From Coriobacteriaceae bacterium AF45-21 (GTDB taxonomy: Bacteria; Actinomycetota; Coriobacteriia; Coriobacteriales; Coriobacteriaceae), in assembly GCA_027682925.1 (NCBI GenBank), contig JAQCYU010000017.1, positions 1-50,996 on the forward strand: a DNA stretch of 50,996 nucleotides, written 5' to 3'. Numbering within the stretch: the first letter of the stretch is position 1; the number at the start of each line of letters is the position of its first letter. A program made the translations under genes and the position numbers. Below the pieces are notes generated by a model that was not told the DNA's origin, made no database searches, and saw nothing but the letters and a program-made list of their open reading frames with translations. Positions 18,503 through 28,073 of this stretch are shown piece by piece.

Positions 18503-20275
18503 ATGGCCGCCTTGTTCACGACCCCCAAGCGCAATGACAAAACCTCTGGAGCCCATTTTGTCGAGCCCGACGTGCGCCGTCGCACGCTGCTCGCACACGG
18601 CAGCTGGCGCCGCGTGACACGCCGCATCGTTGTAGGCGCCGTATGCGCGCTCACGGTAAGTTCGCTGCTCATGCCGAGCGTCTCGCTCGCGGCCGAGTGG
18701 GTGGACGTCGGCGGCACCCAATACAACGCCGGCACCGCGGCGGGCGACGCCGCCGGCACCTGGAGCTGGGACGGCGCCGACGACATGAAGCTCAACGGCT
18801 ATAACGGCGGCGCGATCGAGGCAGCGGGCAAGCTCAACGTGAGCTACGAGGGCAACAACACCGTCACTAACGACAACGGCCGCGGCATCAAGGTTAAGGA
18901 TGGCGCGAACGAGAACGCCGAGCTTAATATTCAGGGCGACGCGTCCAGCACGCTCAACGTGACATCTTCTCGTGACGCCATCACTTCCGTCGGCAACATC
19001 AACATCGACGGCGCTGGCACTGTCAACGCCACGAGCACCGAGCACGATGCCATCGATGCCGGGGGCGATGTCACCATCAAGGGCTCGGGAAACGTTAACG
19101 CCACGGGCGATTCGGATGGCATCAGGGCCGACGGCAACATCACGATCGACAACAGCGGAACCGTCACCGCCAAGGCCACCGAGGATCAGGGTATCGATGC
19201 TAACGAGAACCTCATCATAAAGGGCGGCGGCAAGGTAGAGGCAAGCTCTATCAAAGACAATGCGATTTGGGCCGACGGCAACATCGAGATCTCGGGTGGC
19301 AGCCAGGTCAAGGCAAGCTCCGAGGAAGACGCCGCCATCGACGGTAAAAACAGCCTCACGGTCACGAACGCTTCCCTCAACGCAAGTGGCGTTGGGTATG
19401 GCATCTATGTCTACAAGGGCATCACGCTCGATGGCGCGACCGTGACGGTCCGCGCAAGCTCAGATGGCGGGGAAGCCAGCGCACTCTTCACCGATGAGGA
19501 CAACATCGTCATCAAGAACGGCTCGACTGTGGATGCGCTCGCAGAAGGCAGGTTCTCGGTTGCAATCTCCACCAGTAATTTCTACTCCGACGAAGCGGGT
19601 GGCCATATCTACATCAGCGACTCCGTTGTCAAGGCCATAGCCCGCTATGCCGAGACCGGCGGCGACGGCCCCGACCACTACAGTGGAGACCAAAACGACG
19701 AAATCATCCCTGAGTCCGAGGGCCTGAACATCGGCATCTTCGCGCAGACCGAGAAGGGCATCACGCCCGCGACCATCTCGATCGTCCGCAGCAAGGTCAC
19801 GGCCGAGGGAGACACGGCGGCTATCTTCGCCCTTGCCATGAGCGCGGACGGCAAGGCGATCGGCACCATCGAAATCAAGGACGCCATCATCCAGACGCCT
19901 GCAGGCGGCAAAGTCATTGACTATCGCAACAAGGAAGAGCTCAGCGACGGCATCGTCTACGAGGCGGGGCAGACCATTGGCACGGGCGATGCCACGATTG
20001 ACTCCCCCTATGACGCCGCTGTCGCCAAGAGCACGGTCATCGTGCCTCCCGAGGAGACCAAGCCCGAGGAAAAGCACGGCAAGACCAAGCCCGAGGGTTC
20101 CAAGTCCGAGGGCACGAAGACAACCAAGACCGTTGCAGTTGCAGCCAAGGGAGCCAAGACCGTCGGCAAGCTCGCGGCAACCGGCGACACCTCGAACGCA
20201 GCCATCGTGGCAGCCGCCCTTGCGGGAACAGCCGCCATCGCCGCAGGCGCCCTGGCGAGTCGCAAACGTTCGTAA
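18503..20275 (+). CDS. Wall-anchored beta-helical carbohydrate-binding-type surface protein, copy 1
   Basis: A 590-aa secreted protein. ATG 18503 follows GGGAG. Residues 1-41 are a long basic N-region, 42-64 the hydrophobic core of the signal peptide (cut near SLAA). From about 75 to 530 runs a series of about 20-25-residue rungs rich in G, N, I and V (pattern DGNITIDNSGTVTAKA), typical of a right-handed beta helix and like the Cthe_2159 carbohydrate-binding family. A Lys/Pro/Glu linker follows, then LAATGD, a hydrophobic helix and SRKRS: a cell-wall sorting signal of the LAxTG type used by class E sortases. Probable role: adhesion or polysaccharide binding at the surface. No catalytic motif is seen. 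It is followed by a second copy. Confidence 0.82.
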   Translation: MAALFTTPKRNDKTSGAHFVEPDVRRRTLLAHGSWRRVTRRIVVGAVCALTVSSLLMPSVSLAAEWVDVGGTQYNAGTAAGDAAGTWSWDGADDMKLNGYNGGAIEAAGKLNVSYEGNNTVTNDNGRGIKVKDGANENAELNIQGDASSTLNVTSSRDAITSVGNINIDGAGTVNATSTEHDAIDAGGDVTIKGSGNVNATGDSDGIRADGNITIDNSGTVTAKATEDQGIDANENLIIKGGGKVEASSIKDNAIWADGNIEISGGSQVKASSEEDAAIDGKNSLTVTNASLNASGVGYGIYVYKGITLDGATVTVRASSDGGEASALFTDEDNIVIKNGSTVDALAEGRFSVAISTSNFYSDEAGGHIYISDSVVKAIARYAETGGDGPDHYSGDQNDEIIPESEGLNIGIFAQTEKGITPATISIVRSKVTAEGDTAAIFALAMSADGKAIGTIEIKDAIIQTPAGGKVIDYRNKEELSDGIVYEAGQTIGTGDATIDSPYDAAVAKSTVIVPPEETKPEEKHGKTKPEGSKSEGTKTTKTVAVAAKGAKTVGKLAATGDTSNAAIVAAALAGTAAIAAGALASRKRS

Positions 20276-20297
20276 ACACTTTTTCGCACAGGACGGG

Positions 20298-20342
20298 TGG
20301 ATCGCAGCCCTTGCCTTCCCCGTCTACTTCTTCGTAGCGTAA
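20298..20342 (+). pseudogene. Relic of the purine permease 3' end
   Basis: These 45 bases translate as WIAALAFPVYFFVA followed by a stop, matching the last 14 codons of the permease (18251-18295) with one change. The flanking terminator and leader are duplicated too. It marks the left border of the second copy of the duplication. Confidence 0.9.
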
Positions 20343-20370
20343 GGGCAAGGCTGCAAAAGCTGAACAATAA

Positions 20371-20404
20371 AGCGCGGAGTCGCCATGCGGCCCCGCGCTT
20401 TTCT
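20371..20404 (+). terminator. Duplicated terminator in front of surface-protein copy 2
   Basis: AAGCGCGG and CCGCGCTT arms with a T run are the diverged copy of the terminator at 18319-18359. It now ends transcription from surface-protein copy 1. Confidence 0.8.
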
Positions 20405-20546
20405 TTTAGCGTCGGTCCCTGCGCCGGCGTGCGGCCTATTTCTCCCCCATTTTGGCCATTTTGCCCTCCAAACGGCACTACCGCCGGCAACATCCAGCAG
20501 ATACGCTGAACCTAGCCGTATAGGCCCTATGAGAACGGGAGCAACC

Positions 20547-22306
20547 ATGGCAGCCTTGTTCACGACCCCCAAACGCAATGACACTACCGCCGGAACCCAT
20601 GTTGCCGAACCCGACGTTCGCCGTCGCATAGGACTCGCGCACGGCAGCTGGCGCCGCGTGACGCGCCGCATCGTCGTAGGCGCCGTGTGCGCGCTCACGG
20701 TGAGCTCGCTGCTCATGCCGAGCGTCTCGCTCGCGGCGGAATGGGTCAAGGTCGGCGAAACCAAATACAACGCCGGCACTGCGGCGGGCGACGAGACCGG
20801 CACCTGGTCGTGGGACGGCGCCGACGACTTGAAGCTCAACAACTATAACGGCGGCGAGATCCAGGCCGCAGGCAAGCTCAACGTGAATTACTCGGGAAAC
20901 AACATCGTCACTGCCGACTGGATCGAAGGCATCAAGGCTTCTCATGGCAAGAATGAGAACGCCGAGCTCAATATCCAAGGCGACGCGGGCAGCACGCTCA
21001 GCGTGACATCTACTGAGGACGCTATCCTCTCCACGGGTAATATCAACATCGACGGAGCCGGATCCGTCAACGCCACGAGCGCTGGGTTTGATGCCATCGA
21101 CGCCGAGGGCGATCTCGCTATCAAAGGTTCGGGCAACGTCAACGCCACGGGCGTATCGGATGGCATCAGGCAAACGGCAATATCACGATTGACGACAGCG
21201 GGGCCGTCACCGCCAGGGCTACCAAGGACAAGGGTATCGGAACCGACAAGAACCTCACCATCAAGGGTGGCGGCACAGTCGAGGCAAGCTCAGCCGATGG
21301 TGAGGCCATTTGGAGCGGCGGCAACATCAATATCTCGGACGGCAGCCAGGTCAAGGCGAGCTCCGAGAAAGACGCCGCCGTCGAGGCCAAGGGCAGCCTC
21401 GCAGCCACAAACGCCTCCCTCAACGCAAACGGTGTTGAATATGGCGTCTATGCCCACAAGGGCATCACACTCGATCATGCAAACGTGACAGTCCGCGCAA
21501 GTAAAGGCAGATACGGTGACGCCATTGCCCTCTTCACCTACCAAGACGATATCGTCGTCAAGAACGGCTCCACCGTGGACGCGTTTGCGGAAGGCGAGGT
21601 TTCGGCTGCATTCTCCACCAGAAACGATCGACCCAACGAGAAGGGTGGCCACATCTACATCAGCGACTCCGTTGTCAAGGCCATAGCCCGCTATGTCGAG
21701 AACGGCGACGGCCCCATCCCCTACAGCGAAAACCAAGATGGCGAGACGAGGCGCGAACCCCAAGGCGAGAACATCGGCATCATCGCCCAGACCAGCGAGG
21801 GCGTCACACCCGCAGTCATCTCGATCATCCGCAGCAAGGTAACGGTCGAAGGAGATACAGCGGCAATCTTTGCCCGTGCCATGAGCGCTGACGGCAAGAC
21901 AATCGGCACCATCAAGATTGAGAACGCCGCCATCCAGACGCCCGAAGGCGGCAAGGTCATTGACTATCGCAAGCTCCGTGACGGCATCTACGAAGCAGGC
22001 CAAGCCATCGGCACGGGCGACGCCACGGTCGACTCCCTCTATATCAAAGCAGTCGCCAAAAGCACGACCATCGCACCTCCCGAGGTAGCCAAGCCGGAAG
22101 ACCCCAAGCCCGACGAGACCAAGCAGAACCCCAAGCCTGAGGGCTCAAAGCCGACCAAGGCCGTTGCGGCTTCAACCACGAAAGCCAAGACTACCGGCGT
22201 GCTCGCGGCAACCGGCGACACCTCGGGTGCGGCCATCGTGGCAACCGTCCTTGCGGGAACAGCCGCTATCGCCGCAGGCACCATGGCGAGCCGTAAGCGC
22301 TCTTAG
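20547..22306 (+). CDS. Wall-anchored beta-helical surface protein, copy 2, frame broken once
   Basis: Tandem paralogue of the protein at 18503 with the same layout: basic N-region, signal peptide core ending SLAAEW, beta-helical rungs, Lys/Pro linker and an LAATGD sorting signal with SRKRS tail. ATG 20547 follows ACGGGAG. The frame breaks at 21169-21170 where GGG has become GG; adding one G gives GIRANGNITIDDSGAVTA, parallel to GIRADGNITIDNSGTVTA in copy 1, and a 586-aa product. The ends of the two copies are nearly identical while the middle has diverged, as expected for surface proteins under diversifying pressure or for exchange between copies. Confidence 0.82.
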
Positions 22307-22363
22307 ACGCCTCTGCGCACATGGCAGCTCCCGCGAAGGCCCCGAGCCCCAGCACCGTTTAAC

Positions 22364-22399
22364 AACGCCACCGCCGAGCTCCCCTCCGGCGGTGGCGTT
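22364..22399 (+). terminator. Terminator after surface-protein copy 2
   Basis: AACGCCACCGCCG pairs with CGGCGGTGGCGTT (13 bp) and is followed by TTTT-like sequence. Confidence 0.88.
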
Positions 22400-22513
22400 T
22401 TCCATATGCGTCCGCAGGGGATGCACGAGATTGTCTTTGGTCTAGCCCAACCGGCATACGCTGGCGTGCGACAATTGGGGCTGCCGATATCACAACACTG
22501 AGAGAAGCCCGTC

Positions 22514-23179
22514 ATGGAAGCGCATCAAAAGCAGATAACCGTTTATTCGAATCATACGGAAAGCGCGCCTGTCATCTACCTTCCTGTGGTCGTGGGCGAC
22601 GGCAGCGAGGTTTATAAGTGTTGCCGAGAGCTCGACTGTCCGCCATTCGCCCTCGTCACCATTGGCGGGCTCGATTGGAATCGCGAGCTGAGCCCCTGGG
22701 CATGCGACGGGACCGTACGCGATGCCGAGCCTTTCGGCGGCCAAGCTGCCGGTTTTCTTGATGAGCTGCTGAATCAGATAATCCCCCAGGTCGAGTCATC
22801 GCTTCCTCAGCCGCCCACCTGGCGTGGCATTGCCGGTTACTCGCTCGCGGGCCTCTTCGCACTCTGGTCCCTCTGGCAAACCGACGCATTTGACCGCGCC
22901 GCGAGCGCATCGGGGTCGCTATGGTTTCCCGACTTTGTCGATCGCGCCAGCACGGCGCCATTTGCCGGCAGCCCGCAGGCTGTCTATCTGTCGCTCGGTA
23001 AAAAGGAGACCAAGACTCCCAACCGCATGATGCGGCACGTACTCGACGATACGCGCGCAATGGAAAAGCTGCTCGGCGAACGTGGTATTCCCACGACGCT
23101 GGAGCTCAACCCCGGCAATCACTTTTCCCAGACCGACTTGCGCATGGCCCGCGGCATCCACTGGATACTGACGCATTAA
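22514..23179 (+). CDS. Alpha/beta-hydrolase, esterase D/enterochelin-esterase-like
   Basis: A 221-aa cytoplasmic protein. The nucleophile elbow GYSLAG (GxSxG) lies near residue 108 and a late GNHF supplies the likely catalytic His. The ASGSLWFPDF block and the overall length fit the esterase D / Fes-like group, which cleave ester bonds in acylated sugars or siderophores. The Shine-Dalgarno site is weak (GAGAAG). No signal peptide. It sits between the surface proteins and uraA and shares a bidirectional terminator with the latter. Substrate unknown. Confidence 0.8.
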   Translation: MEAHQKQITVYSNHTESAPVIYLPVVVGDGSEVYKCCRELDCPPFALVTIGGLDWNRELSPWACDGTVRDAEPFGGQAAGFLDELLNQIIPQVESSLPQPPTWRGIAGYSLAGLFALWSLWQTDAFDRAASASGSLWFPDFVDRASTAPFAGSPQAVYLSLGKKETKTPNRMMRHVLDDTRAMEKLLGERGIPTTLELNPGNHFSQTDLRMARGIHWILTH

Positions 23180-23181
23180 AA

Positions 23182-23215
23182 ATGGTGCCCACGCGCATAT
23201 ACGCATGGGCACCAT
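23182..23215. terminator. Bidirectional terminator between esterase and uraA
   Basis: ATGGTGCCCA pairs with TGGGCACCAT, with A- and T-rich flanks on both sides. The genes converge here. Confidence 0.8.
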
Positions 23216-23240
23216 ATCTTGTTTTAGCTGGACGCAGTTG

Positions 23241-24574
23241 TTACTCAGCAGCCTCCTCAAGCTCGGAGACGTCAAACTCAAAGTCGTTACCCGGCAGGAT
23301 GGCGTTGAGCACGATGCCCACCAGCGAGCCCACGGCAAGGCCGGAAAGCGAAATCGTCACGCCGCCCAGCTCAAGCACGATGGCGCCGGCGGTGCTGTAC
23401 GCAATGCCGAGCGAAAGCACGAGCACCAGGGCGGCCACCAGCACGTTGCGGTTGTTTTGGAAATCGACCTGGTTCTCGATGAGGTTGCGGACGCCCACGG
23501 CGCTGATCATGCCATAGAGCACGAGCGACACGCCGCCGATTACACACGCCGGCATGGCCGCAATGACAGCCGCGAACTTGGGGCAGAACGAGAGCACGAT
23601 GGCACAACATGCGGCAATGCGAATCACGCGCGGGTCAAACACACGCGTTAGGGCAAGCACACCGGTGTTCTCGCCATAGGTGGTGTTAGCCGGAGCGCCA
23701 AAGAGCGATGCGAGAATGGTCGCCAGGCCGTCGCCAAGCAGCGTGCGATGCAGGCCAGGATCGGCGATGTAGTTACGCTCGCAAGTGGAGCCGATAGCCG
23801 AGATGTCACCGATATGCTCGATCATGGTCGCAAAGGCCAGCGGCATAATGGTGATGATGGCCGTCGTGGCAAGACCGCTATCGAACTGCGGGCCAAAGAG
23901 CGCAAACACGGTGTTATCCCACACGACGGGCAAGCCAACCCAGGGAGCGGCTGCGACGCCCGAGAAATCAACCTCGCCGAGCGCAGTCGCAACGGCATAG
24001 CTCACCACAACGCCCAGCAGAATCGGCACGATCTTGACCATGCCACGGCCCCAGATGTTGCAGATGACGATCACCGCCACAGCGACAACGGCAACAAGCC
24101 AATTGGTCTGGCAGTTGGCGATGGCAGAGCTTGCCAAGATCAGGCCGATGGAAATGACGATGGGGCCAGTCACTACCGGCGGGAAGAAGCGCATAACGCG
24201 CTTGGCACCAAACGCGCGAAACAGGCCGCCAGCACCGGATAGAGCAGGCCGGCACAGGCTACACCTAGGCAGGCGTAGGGCAAAAGCTCGGCCTCGCCGT
24301 TGGGCGCGATGGCGGCATAGCCCGCGATAAAGGCAAACGAAGATCCCAAAAACGCTGGCACCTTGCCGCGCGATAGGAAGTGGAAGAGCAGCGTGCCCAG
24401 GCCGGCAAACAAAAGGGTCGCCGACACCGAGAGACCGGTGAGCACGGGTACGAGCACCGTGGCACCGAACATCGCGAATAGATGCTGCAGACCGAGTAGG
24501 AACATGCGCGGGCGACCGAGCGACGACGCATCGTAGATGGCATCGGCGACGGCGGGCGTCGAGGATTGGGACAT
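23241..24574 (-). CDS. uraA: UraA-type uracil/nucleobase permease, frame broken once
   Basis: NCS2-family symporter of about 444 aa after repair. ATG 24574 follows GAAAGGA. The N-terminal part has [24 protein letters not shown], the family signature. The C-terminal part has [19 protein letters not shown] (the Glu contacts uracil in UraA) and [13 protein letters not shown]. They are in different frames; adding one C near 24218 (TTC to TTCC) joins them through [19 protein letters not shown]. Uracil is the likely substrate, xanthine less likely given the TYGENTGV block. A small inverted repeat lies upstream. Confidence 0.88.
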
Positions 24575-24601
24575 GGATGTCCTTTCATAATGGAAGGGCG
24601 C

Positions 24602-24627
24602 TCGGGCATATCGGATTACCTGCCCGA
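24602..24627. repeat. Small inverted repeat upstream of uraA
   Basis: TCGGGCA (24602-24608) and TGCCCGA (24621-24627) could form a hairpin between the MetE-like gene and uraA. It may be a weak terminator or a leader element. No clear PyrR-type consensus was recognised. Confidence 0.35.
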
Positions 24628-24697
24628 ACGATACGATCCGAACCATTGTACGCGATGCATGCCGCTCCGACCACGACGCCCCCTGCGAACGGCAGCA

Positions 24698-25831
24698 CTA
24701 CTTCCAGATGCGCTCGGCAACGCGCTTGACCAGCGCGATCTTTGCCCACTGTTCGTCCTCGGTCAGTTTGTTGCCAATCTCGCAGCTGGCAAAGCCGCAC
24801 TGGGGCGACAGATACAGGTTCTCGAGCGGAACATACTTTGCGGCCTCGTGAATACGTTCGACGATAACGTCCTCGTCCTCAAGCTCAGCCGCCTTTGTAG
24901 TGATCAGTCCCAGCACCACCTTCTTGCCGGGGGCAACGTACTTGAGCGGCTCAAAACCACCGGCGCGGGGTGTGTCGAACTCCAGATAGAACGCATCGAC
25001 GTTCTCATGTGCGAACAGGTACGGCGCGATGGGGTCGTAGCCGCCCTCAAAAGCATAGGTGGAATGATAGTTGCCGCGGCACACGTGCGTGTTGATGACC
25101 AAAGCGTCAGGCTTGCCCGCGATGGCGGCATTGTTGAGTGCCACGCCCAGCTCGGACACCTTTTGCAGGTCAACCGGGCTCATGCCAGTCTTGGACACAA
25201 AGTCGGTATCGCAATAGATGCCCCAGGTGCAGTCATCAAATTGGATGTTGCGGCAGCCCGCGGCATACAAGTCGGCAATCACGGTGCGGTATGCTGCGGC
25301 AATGGCATCGGCGAGCTCTTCGTCGGTCTTGTAGACGGCGCGTAGACTCTCCTGCTGGCCGTCGCAGCGGTCGAGCGTGACTTCGGAGAACGTCTGGATC
25401 GGCGCCGGAATGGTTTGCCGTGCGACCTGGCCCTCTCCCTCAAGCGCCTTGACGAACTTAAAATGCTCGACGAACGGGTGGTTCTCGCCGCTAATGGAAC
25501 CGGTAACCACGGCGGTGTCGGCGGTAGTCTCCTCATCGTGGAACATGTAGCCCGTGCGCGAGGCGCGGCGCTCAATGCCGTTAAGGCCCCACATAAAATC
25601 GAGGTGCCAGTAGCTGCGGCGGAACTCGCCATCGGTGATCGCCTGCAGGCCGGCGGCCTTCTGCTTGGCCACCAAATCGCGAATGGCATCGTCCTCGACG
25701 GCCTTAAGGCCGGAAGCGTCGAGTTTACCCGCGACATAGGCGGCACGGGCGTCCTTTACAGCCTGCGGACGAAGAAAGCTGCCGACGATATCGGCGCGAA
25801 ACGGCGCGTTCGGTTGAATCGAAGTGCTCAT
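24698..25831 (-). CDS. MetE C-terminal-like methyltransferase (YxjG/YxjH type)
   Basis: A 377-aa protein like the catalytic half of cobalamin-independent methionine synthase, without the N-terminal MetE domain. ATG 25831 (MSTSIQ) follows AAAGGGAGA. Expected zinc-site regions are visible: INTHVCRGN (His, Cys), LEFDTPRAGG (Glu) and LSPQCGFAS (Cys). QFDDCTWG carries the acidic residues near the substrate. Such short forms transfer methyl groups to homocysteine from donors other than folylpolyglutamate, or make methionine with a partner protein. The LysR gene upstream on the same strand is a plausible regulator. No folate-binding half means the donor is uncertain. Confidence 0.85.
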   Translation of the reverse strand: MSTSIQPNAPFRADIVGSFLRPQAVKDARAAYVAGKLDASGLKAVEDDAIRDLVAKQKAAGLQAITDGEFRRSYWHLDFMWGLNGIERRASRTGYMFHDEETTADTAVVTGSISGENHPFVEHFKFVKALEGEGQVARQTIPAPIQTFSEVTLDRCDGQQESLRAVYKTDEELADAIAAAYRTVIADLYAAGCRNIQFDDCTWGIYCDTDFVSKTGMSPVDLQKVSELGVALNNAAIAGKPDALVINTHVCRGNYHSTYAFEGGYDPIAPYLFAHENVDAFYLEFDTPRAGGFEPLKYVAPGKKVVLGLITTKAAELEDEDVIVERIHEAAKYVPLENLYLSPQCGFASCEIGNKLTEDEQWAKIALVKRVAERIWK

Positions 25832-25871
25832 AGATATCTCCCTTTGCATTGGTTGCTTTACTGGGACAGAG

Positions 25872-25885
25872 TATGAGCGCTCATA
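25872..25885. promoter_or_regulatory. 14-bp palindrome in front of the MetE-like gene
   Basis: TATGAGCGCTCATA is a perfect palindrome about 40 bp upstream of ATG 25831, in operator position. Confidence 0.5.
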
Positions 25886-25917
25886 TGACCATCGTAAAAT
25901 ATACGTTTATAACAGTT

Positions 25918-25940
25918 TGATATAGATGCTTCCTATATCA
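25918..25940. promoter_or_regulatory. Inverted repeat between LysR and the MetE-like gene
   Basis: TGATATAG and CTATATCA, eight-base arms seven bases apart, lie between the LysR stop (25987) and the MetE-like start. This is a LysR-operator-sized dyad; a terminator is less likely because the arms are AT-rich. Confidence 0.5.
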
Positions 25941-25986
25941 GTTGGGACTGCCATGAAGAGATTTGACCCGTGCAGGACGCAGCAGT

Positions 25987-26883
25987 CTAGATATGCTGAC
26001 GGATCGCGTCGATATAGGCTTGACCGTAGCGCGTAAGCGTCGTGTTCTTGCGCGTGATGATGCCGATCTCCATGTACTCGTCCACATCGAGCGGAATCGA
26101 GATAATGCCGGGGCCGTTGAGCTCGTGGCTGATCACGCCCGAACACACCGTGTAGCCGTTGAGGCCCATGGCCAGGTTGAACAGCGTCGCACGGTCGCGC
26201 ACGCGAATGTTCTTGCGGCGCTCAAAGGTCGAGGTCAGTTCCTCGGAATAGTAGAACGAGTTATAGCTGCCCTGCTCGTAAGACAAAAACGGGTAGTCTT
26301 CCAAGTCCTCGAGCGTCACGCTGGAGCGGCCCGCCAGCGGATGGTCGGCACAGACGAAGATATGCGGCGTGGCACAGAAGAGCCCTTCGAACACGAGCTC
26401 GTTGGCCGCCAGCATGCGCTCGATGACCTCGCGGTTGTGCTCGGACAGGTACAAGATGCCCAGCTCGCTTTTCATATGCGCGACGTCCTCGATAATCTCG
26501 TGAGTCTGCTCCTCGCGCAGGGTAAAGTCGTAGCGCGCGGCATCAAACTCACGGATCACATCGACAAACGCGTTGACGGCAAAGGAATAATGCTGGCAGC
26601 TCACACTAAAGTGCGGCACCTGCTCGGACGCGCCCTTGTACTTGCCTTCGAGCAGATCCGCCTGGTCGAGCACCTGGCGCGCGTAGCCCAAGAAGGTCTC
26701 GCCCTCCTCGGACACAATGACACCCTTGTTAGTGCGCTCAAAGATGTGCACACCCATCTCGTTTTCGAGATCGCGGATCGACGCGGTAATCGAAGGCTGC
26801 GACACGAAGAGCCGGCGCGAGGCCTCGGTGATGCTGCCGCATTCGGCAACTTTGACGACATATCTGAGCTGCTGAAGCTTCAT
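25987..26883 (-). CDS. LysR-family transcriptional regulator
   Basis: A 298-aa regulator. Residues 1-60 carry the helix-turn-helix (GSITEASRRLFVSQPSITASIRDLENEMG, then FERTNKGVIVSEEGE). The C-terminal part is the effector domain. It lies 10 bp after the HAD phosphatase gene, so the two are likely co-transcribed, and immediately upstream of the MetE-like gene, with two dyads in the gap, which points to control of methionine-related expression. That link is inference. Confidence 0.9.
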   Translation of the reverse strand: MKLQQLRYVVKVAECGSITEASRRLFVSQPSITASIRDLENEMGVHIFERTNKGVIVSEEGETFLGYARQVLDQADLLEGKYKGASEQVPHFSVSCQHYSFAVNAFVDVIREFDAARYDFTLREEQTHEIIEDVAHMKSELGILYLSEHNREVIERMLAANELVFEGLFCATPHIFVCADHPLAGRSSVTLEDLEDYPFLSYEQGSYNSFYYSEELTSTFERRKNIRVRDRATLFNLAMGLNGYTVCSGVISHELNGPGIISIPLDVDEYMEIGIITRKNTTLTRYGQAYIDAIRQHI

Positions 26884-26893
26884 GGCTTTCTCC

Positions 26894-27802
26894 CTAGACG
26901 TTCGTGACGTCGAAACCCGTCGTGCTCATCTGACGCATAAACGACGGCATCTCCCCCGTCGCGGCGCAGGCGGCAATCTGGTGCAGAGCCCCGGCAACCG
27001 CATCGTCTGCCGCAGCGCCGATATGCCAGCGCGCGGCAGCCGTGACGGCCTCGTTGGCATTGGCGACTGCAACGGAGTTGGGGACGGCACCGATCATGGG
27101 CAGGTCGTTATCGGAATCGCCAAATACGGCCACCTCGTCGGACGTCAGGTCCAAAGCGCGCGCCAGCTCCAGCGCAGCGCAACCCTTGTCCCAACCTGCT
27201 GGAAGAATGTCGAACAGGCGCACACGATTGTTGGGAAACACGAGCGAGAGTTCCGGCACCTCGGCGGCAACGCGCTCGCGTAGCTCCGCGAGCTCCTCAC
27301 GCGAACGAGCACTCCAGATATTCGCCTTGAACACCGGCGCATCATCGACGACAGGACGGCACGGGGCCTCTTCGCCCTTGAGCCATGCGTTGCCGCCCGA
27401 CTTCATGGCGCGGCGCACACGCTCGGGATCGCTCGTCACGCAGTAGGCATCGTTATTCCAAAAGTCATCACCCAGGCTGTAGACCTTCAGATACGTATCG
27501 TCGGTCTCTTGCTCCAAGTAGTCGGCCAGGCGCATAAGGGCCGCGTTGTCGGTCGCACGCGCAGCGACCGCCTCGCCGTCCACAAACATGACCTGGCCGT
27601 TGCAGAACGCGCCGGTCGAGAAGCACTCGGCGCGATTGCGGAACATCCAGCCCATCGCGGACGGCTGACGGCCCGAAACCGGGCCAAAGTGCAGACCCGC
27701 CGCCTGCATGGCATGAATGCCCTCGATGGCGTAGTCACTGGCGCCATCATGCCCGGCTGGAATCAGCGTATCGTCCATATCGGTCAGCACAAGTTTGATC
27801 AT
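26894..27802 (-). CDS. HAD-superfamily phosphatase (Cof type)
   Basis: A 302-aa cytoplasmic hydrolase. The first motif LTDMDDTLI (nucleophile Asp8, acid Asp10), the Ser of PVSGR, a Lys in PAGWDKG, and the last motif GDSDNDLPMIG match the Cof-like class with a C2 cap in the middle. Members dephosphorylate sugar phosphates or cofactor intermediates such as pyridoxal or FMN. ATG 27802 follows GGGG. It is the first gene of a pair with the LysR regulator. Confidence 0.9.
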   Translation of the reverse strand: MIKLVLTDMDDTLIPAGHDGASDYAIEGIHAMQAAGLHFGPVSGRQPSAMGWMFRNRAECFSTGAFCNGQVMFVDGEAVAARATDNAALMRLADYLEQETDDTYLKVYSLGDDFWNNDAYCVTSDPERVRRAMKSGGNAWLKGEEAPCRPVVDDAPVFKANIWSARSREELAELRERVAAEVPELSLVFPNNRVRLFDILPAGWDKGCAALELARALDLTSDEVAVFGDSDNDLPMIGAVPNSVAVANANEAVTAAARWHIGAAADDAVAGALHQIAACAATGEMPSFMRQMSTTGFDVTNV

Positions 27803-27842
27803 AAGATCCCCTCAGTCATTCTTTATCCCGTCTATTGTACCG

Positions 27843-27943
27843 ACCTGCCAAAAAGGGACAGGTTTATTTTGGCAGGTTTTATCTGGGAAAACGCAAAGCC
27901 CCAGTGTTACCTGCCAAAATAAACCTGTCCCTTTTTGGCAGGT
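27843..27943. repeat. Long palindrome made of two inverted 35-bp GGGACAG elements
   Basis: Two 35-base copies of the same element stand in opposite orientation at 27843-27877 and 27909-27943. Each is itself a hairpin with ACCTGCCAAAA-type arms around a CCTGTCCC centre. The 31 bases between them contain CTGGG and CCCAG, so the whole 101 bp can form one long stem. It lies between the divergent HAD gene and the TPP riboswitch. A third copy is at 49442-49476. Confidence 0.85.
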
Positions 27944-27970
27944 GCGCTAGTATAGGGTCAACAGATTCGA

Positions 27971-28065
27971 TGCGGGAGTGCCGGCGGTGCAAACCACAAG
28001 GCTGAGAGGGCATGGGGCCCAATCCTTTGAACCTGTCAGTTAATGCTGGCGTAGGGAGCATGCCG
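27971..28065 (+). promoter_or_regulatory. TPP (THI-box) riboswitch
   Basis: The leader contains the conserved THI-element blocks in order: CGGGAGTGCC-like start, CTGAGAGGG, CCTTTGAACCTG and CAGTTAATGCTGGCGTAGGGAG. TPP binding lowers expression of the thiamine genes that follow. Confidence 0.95.
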
Positions 28066-28073
28066 CCTTTTTA

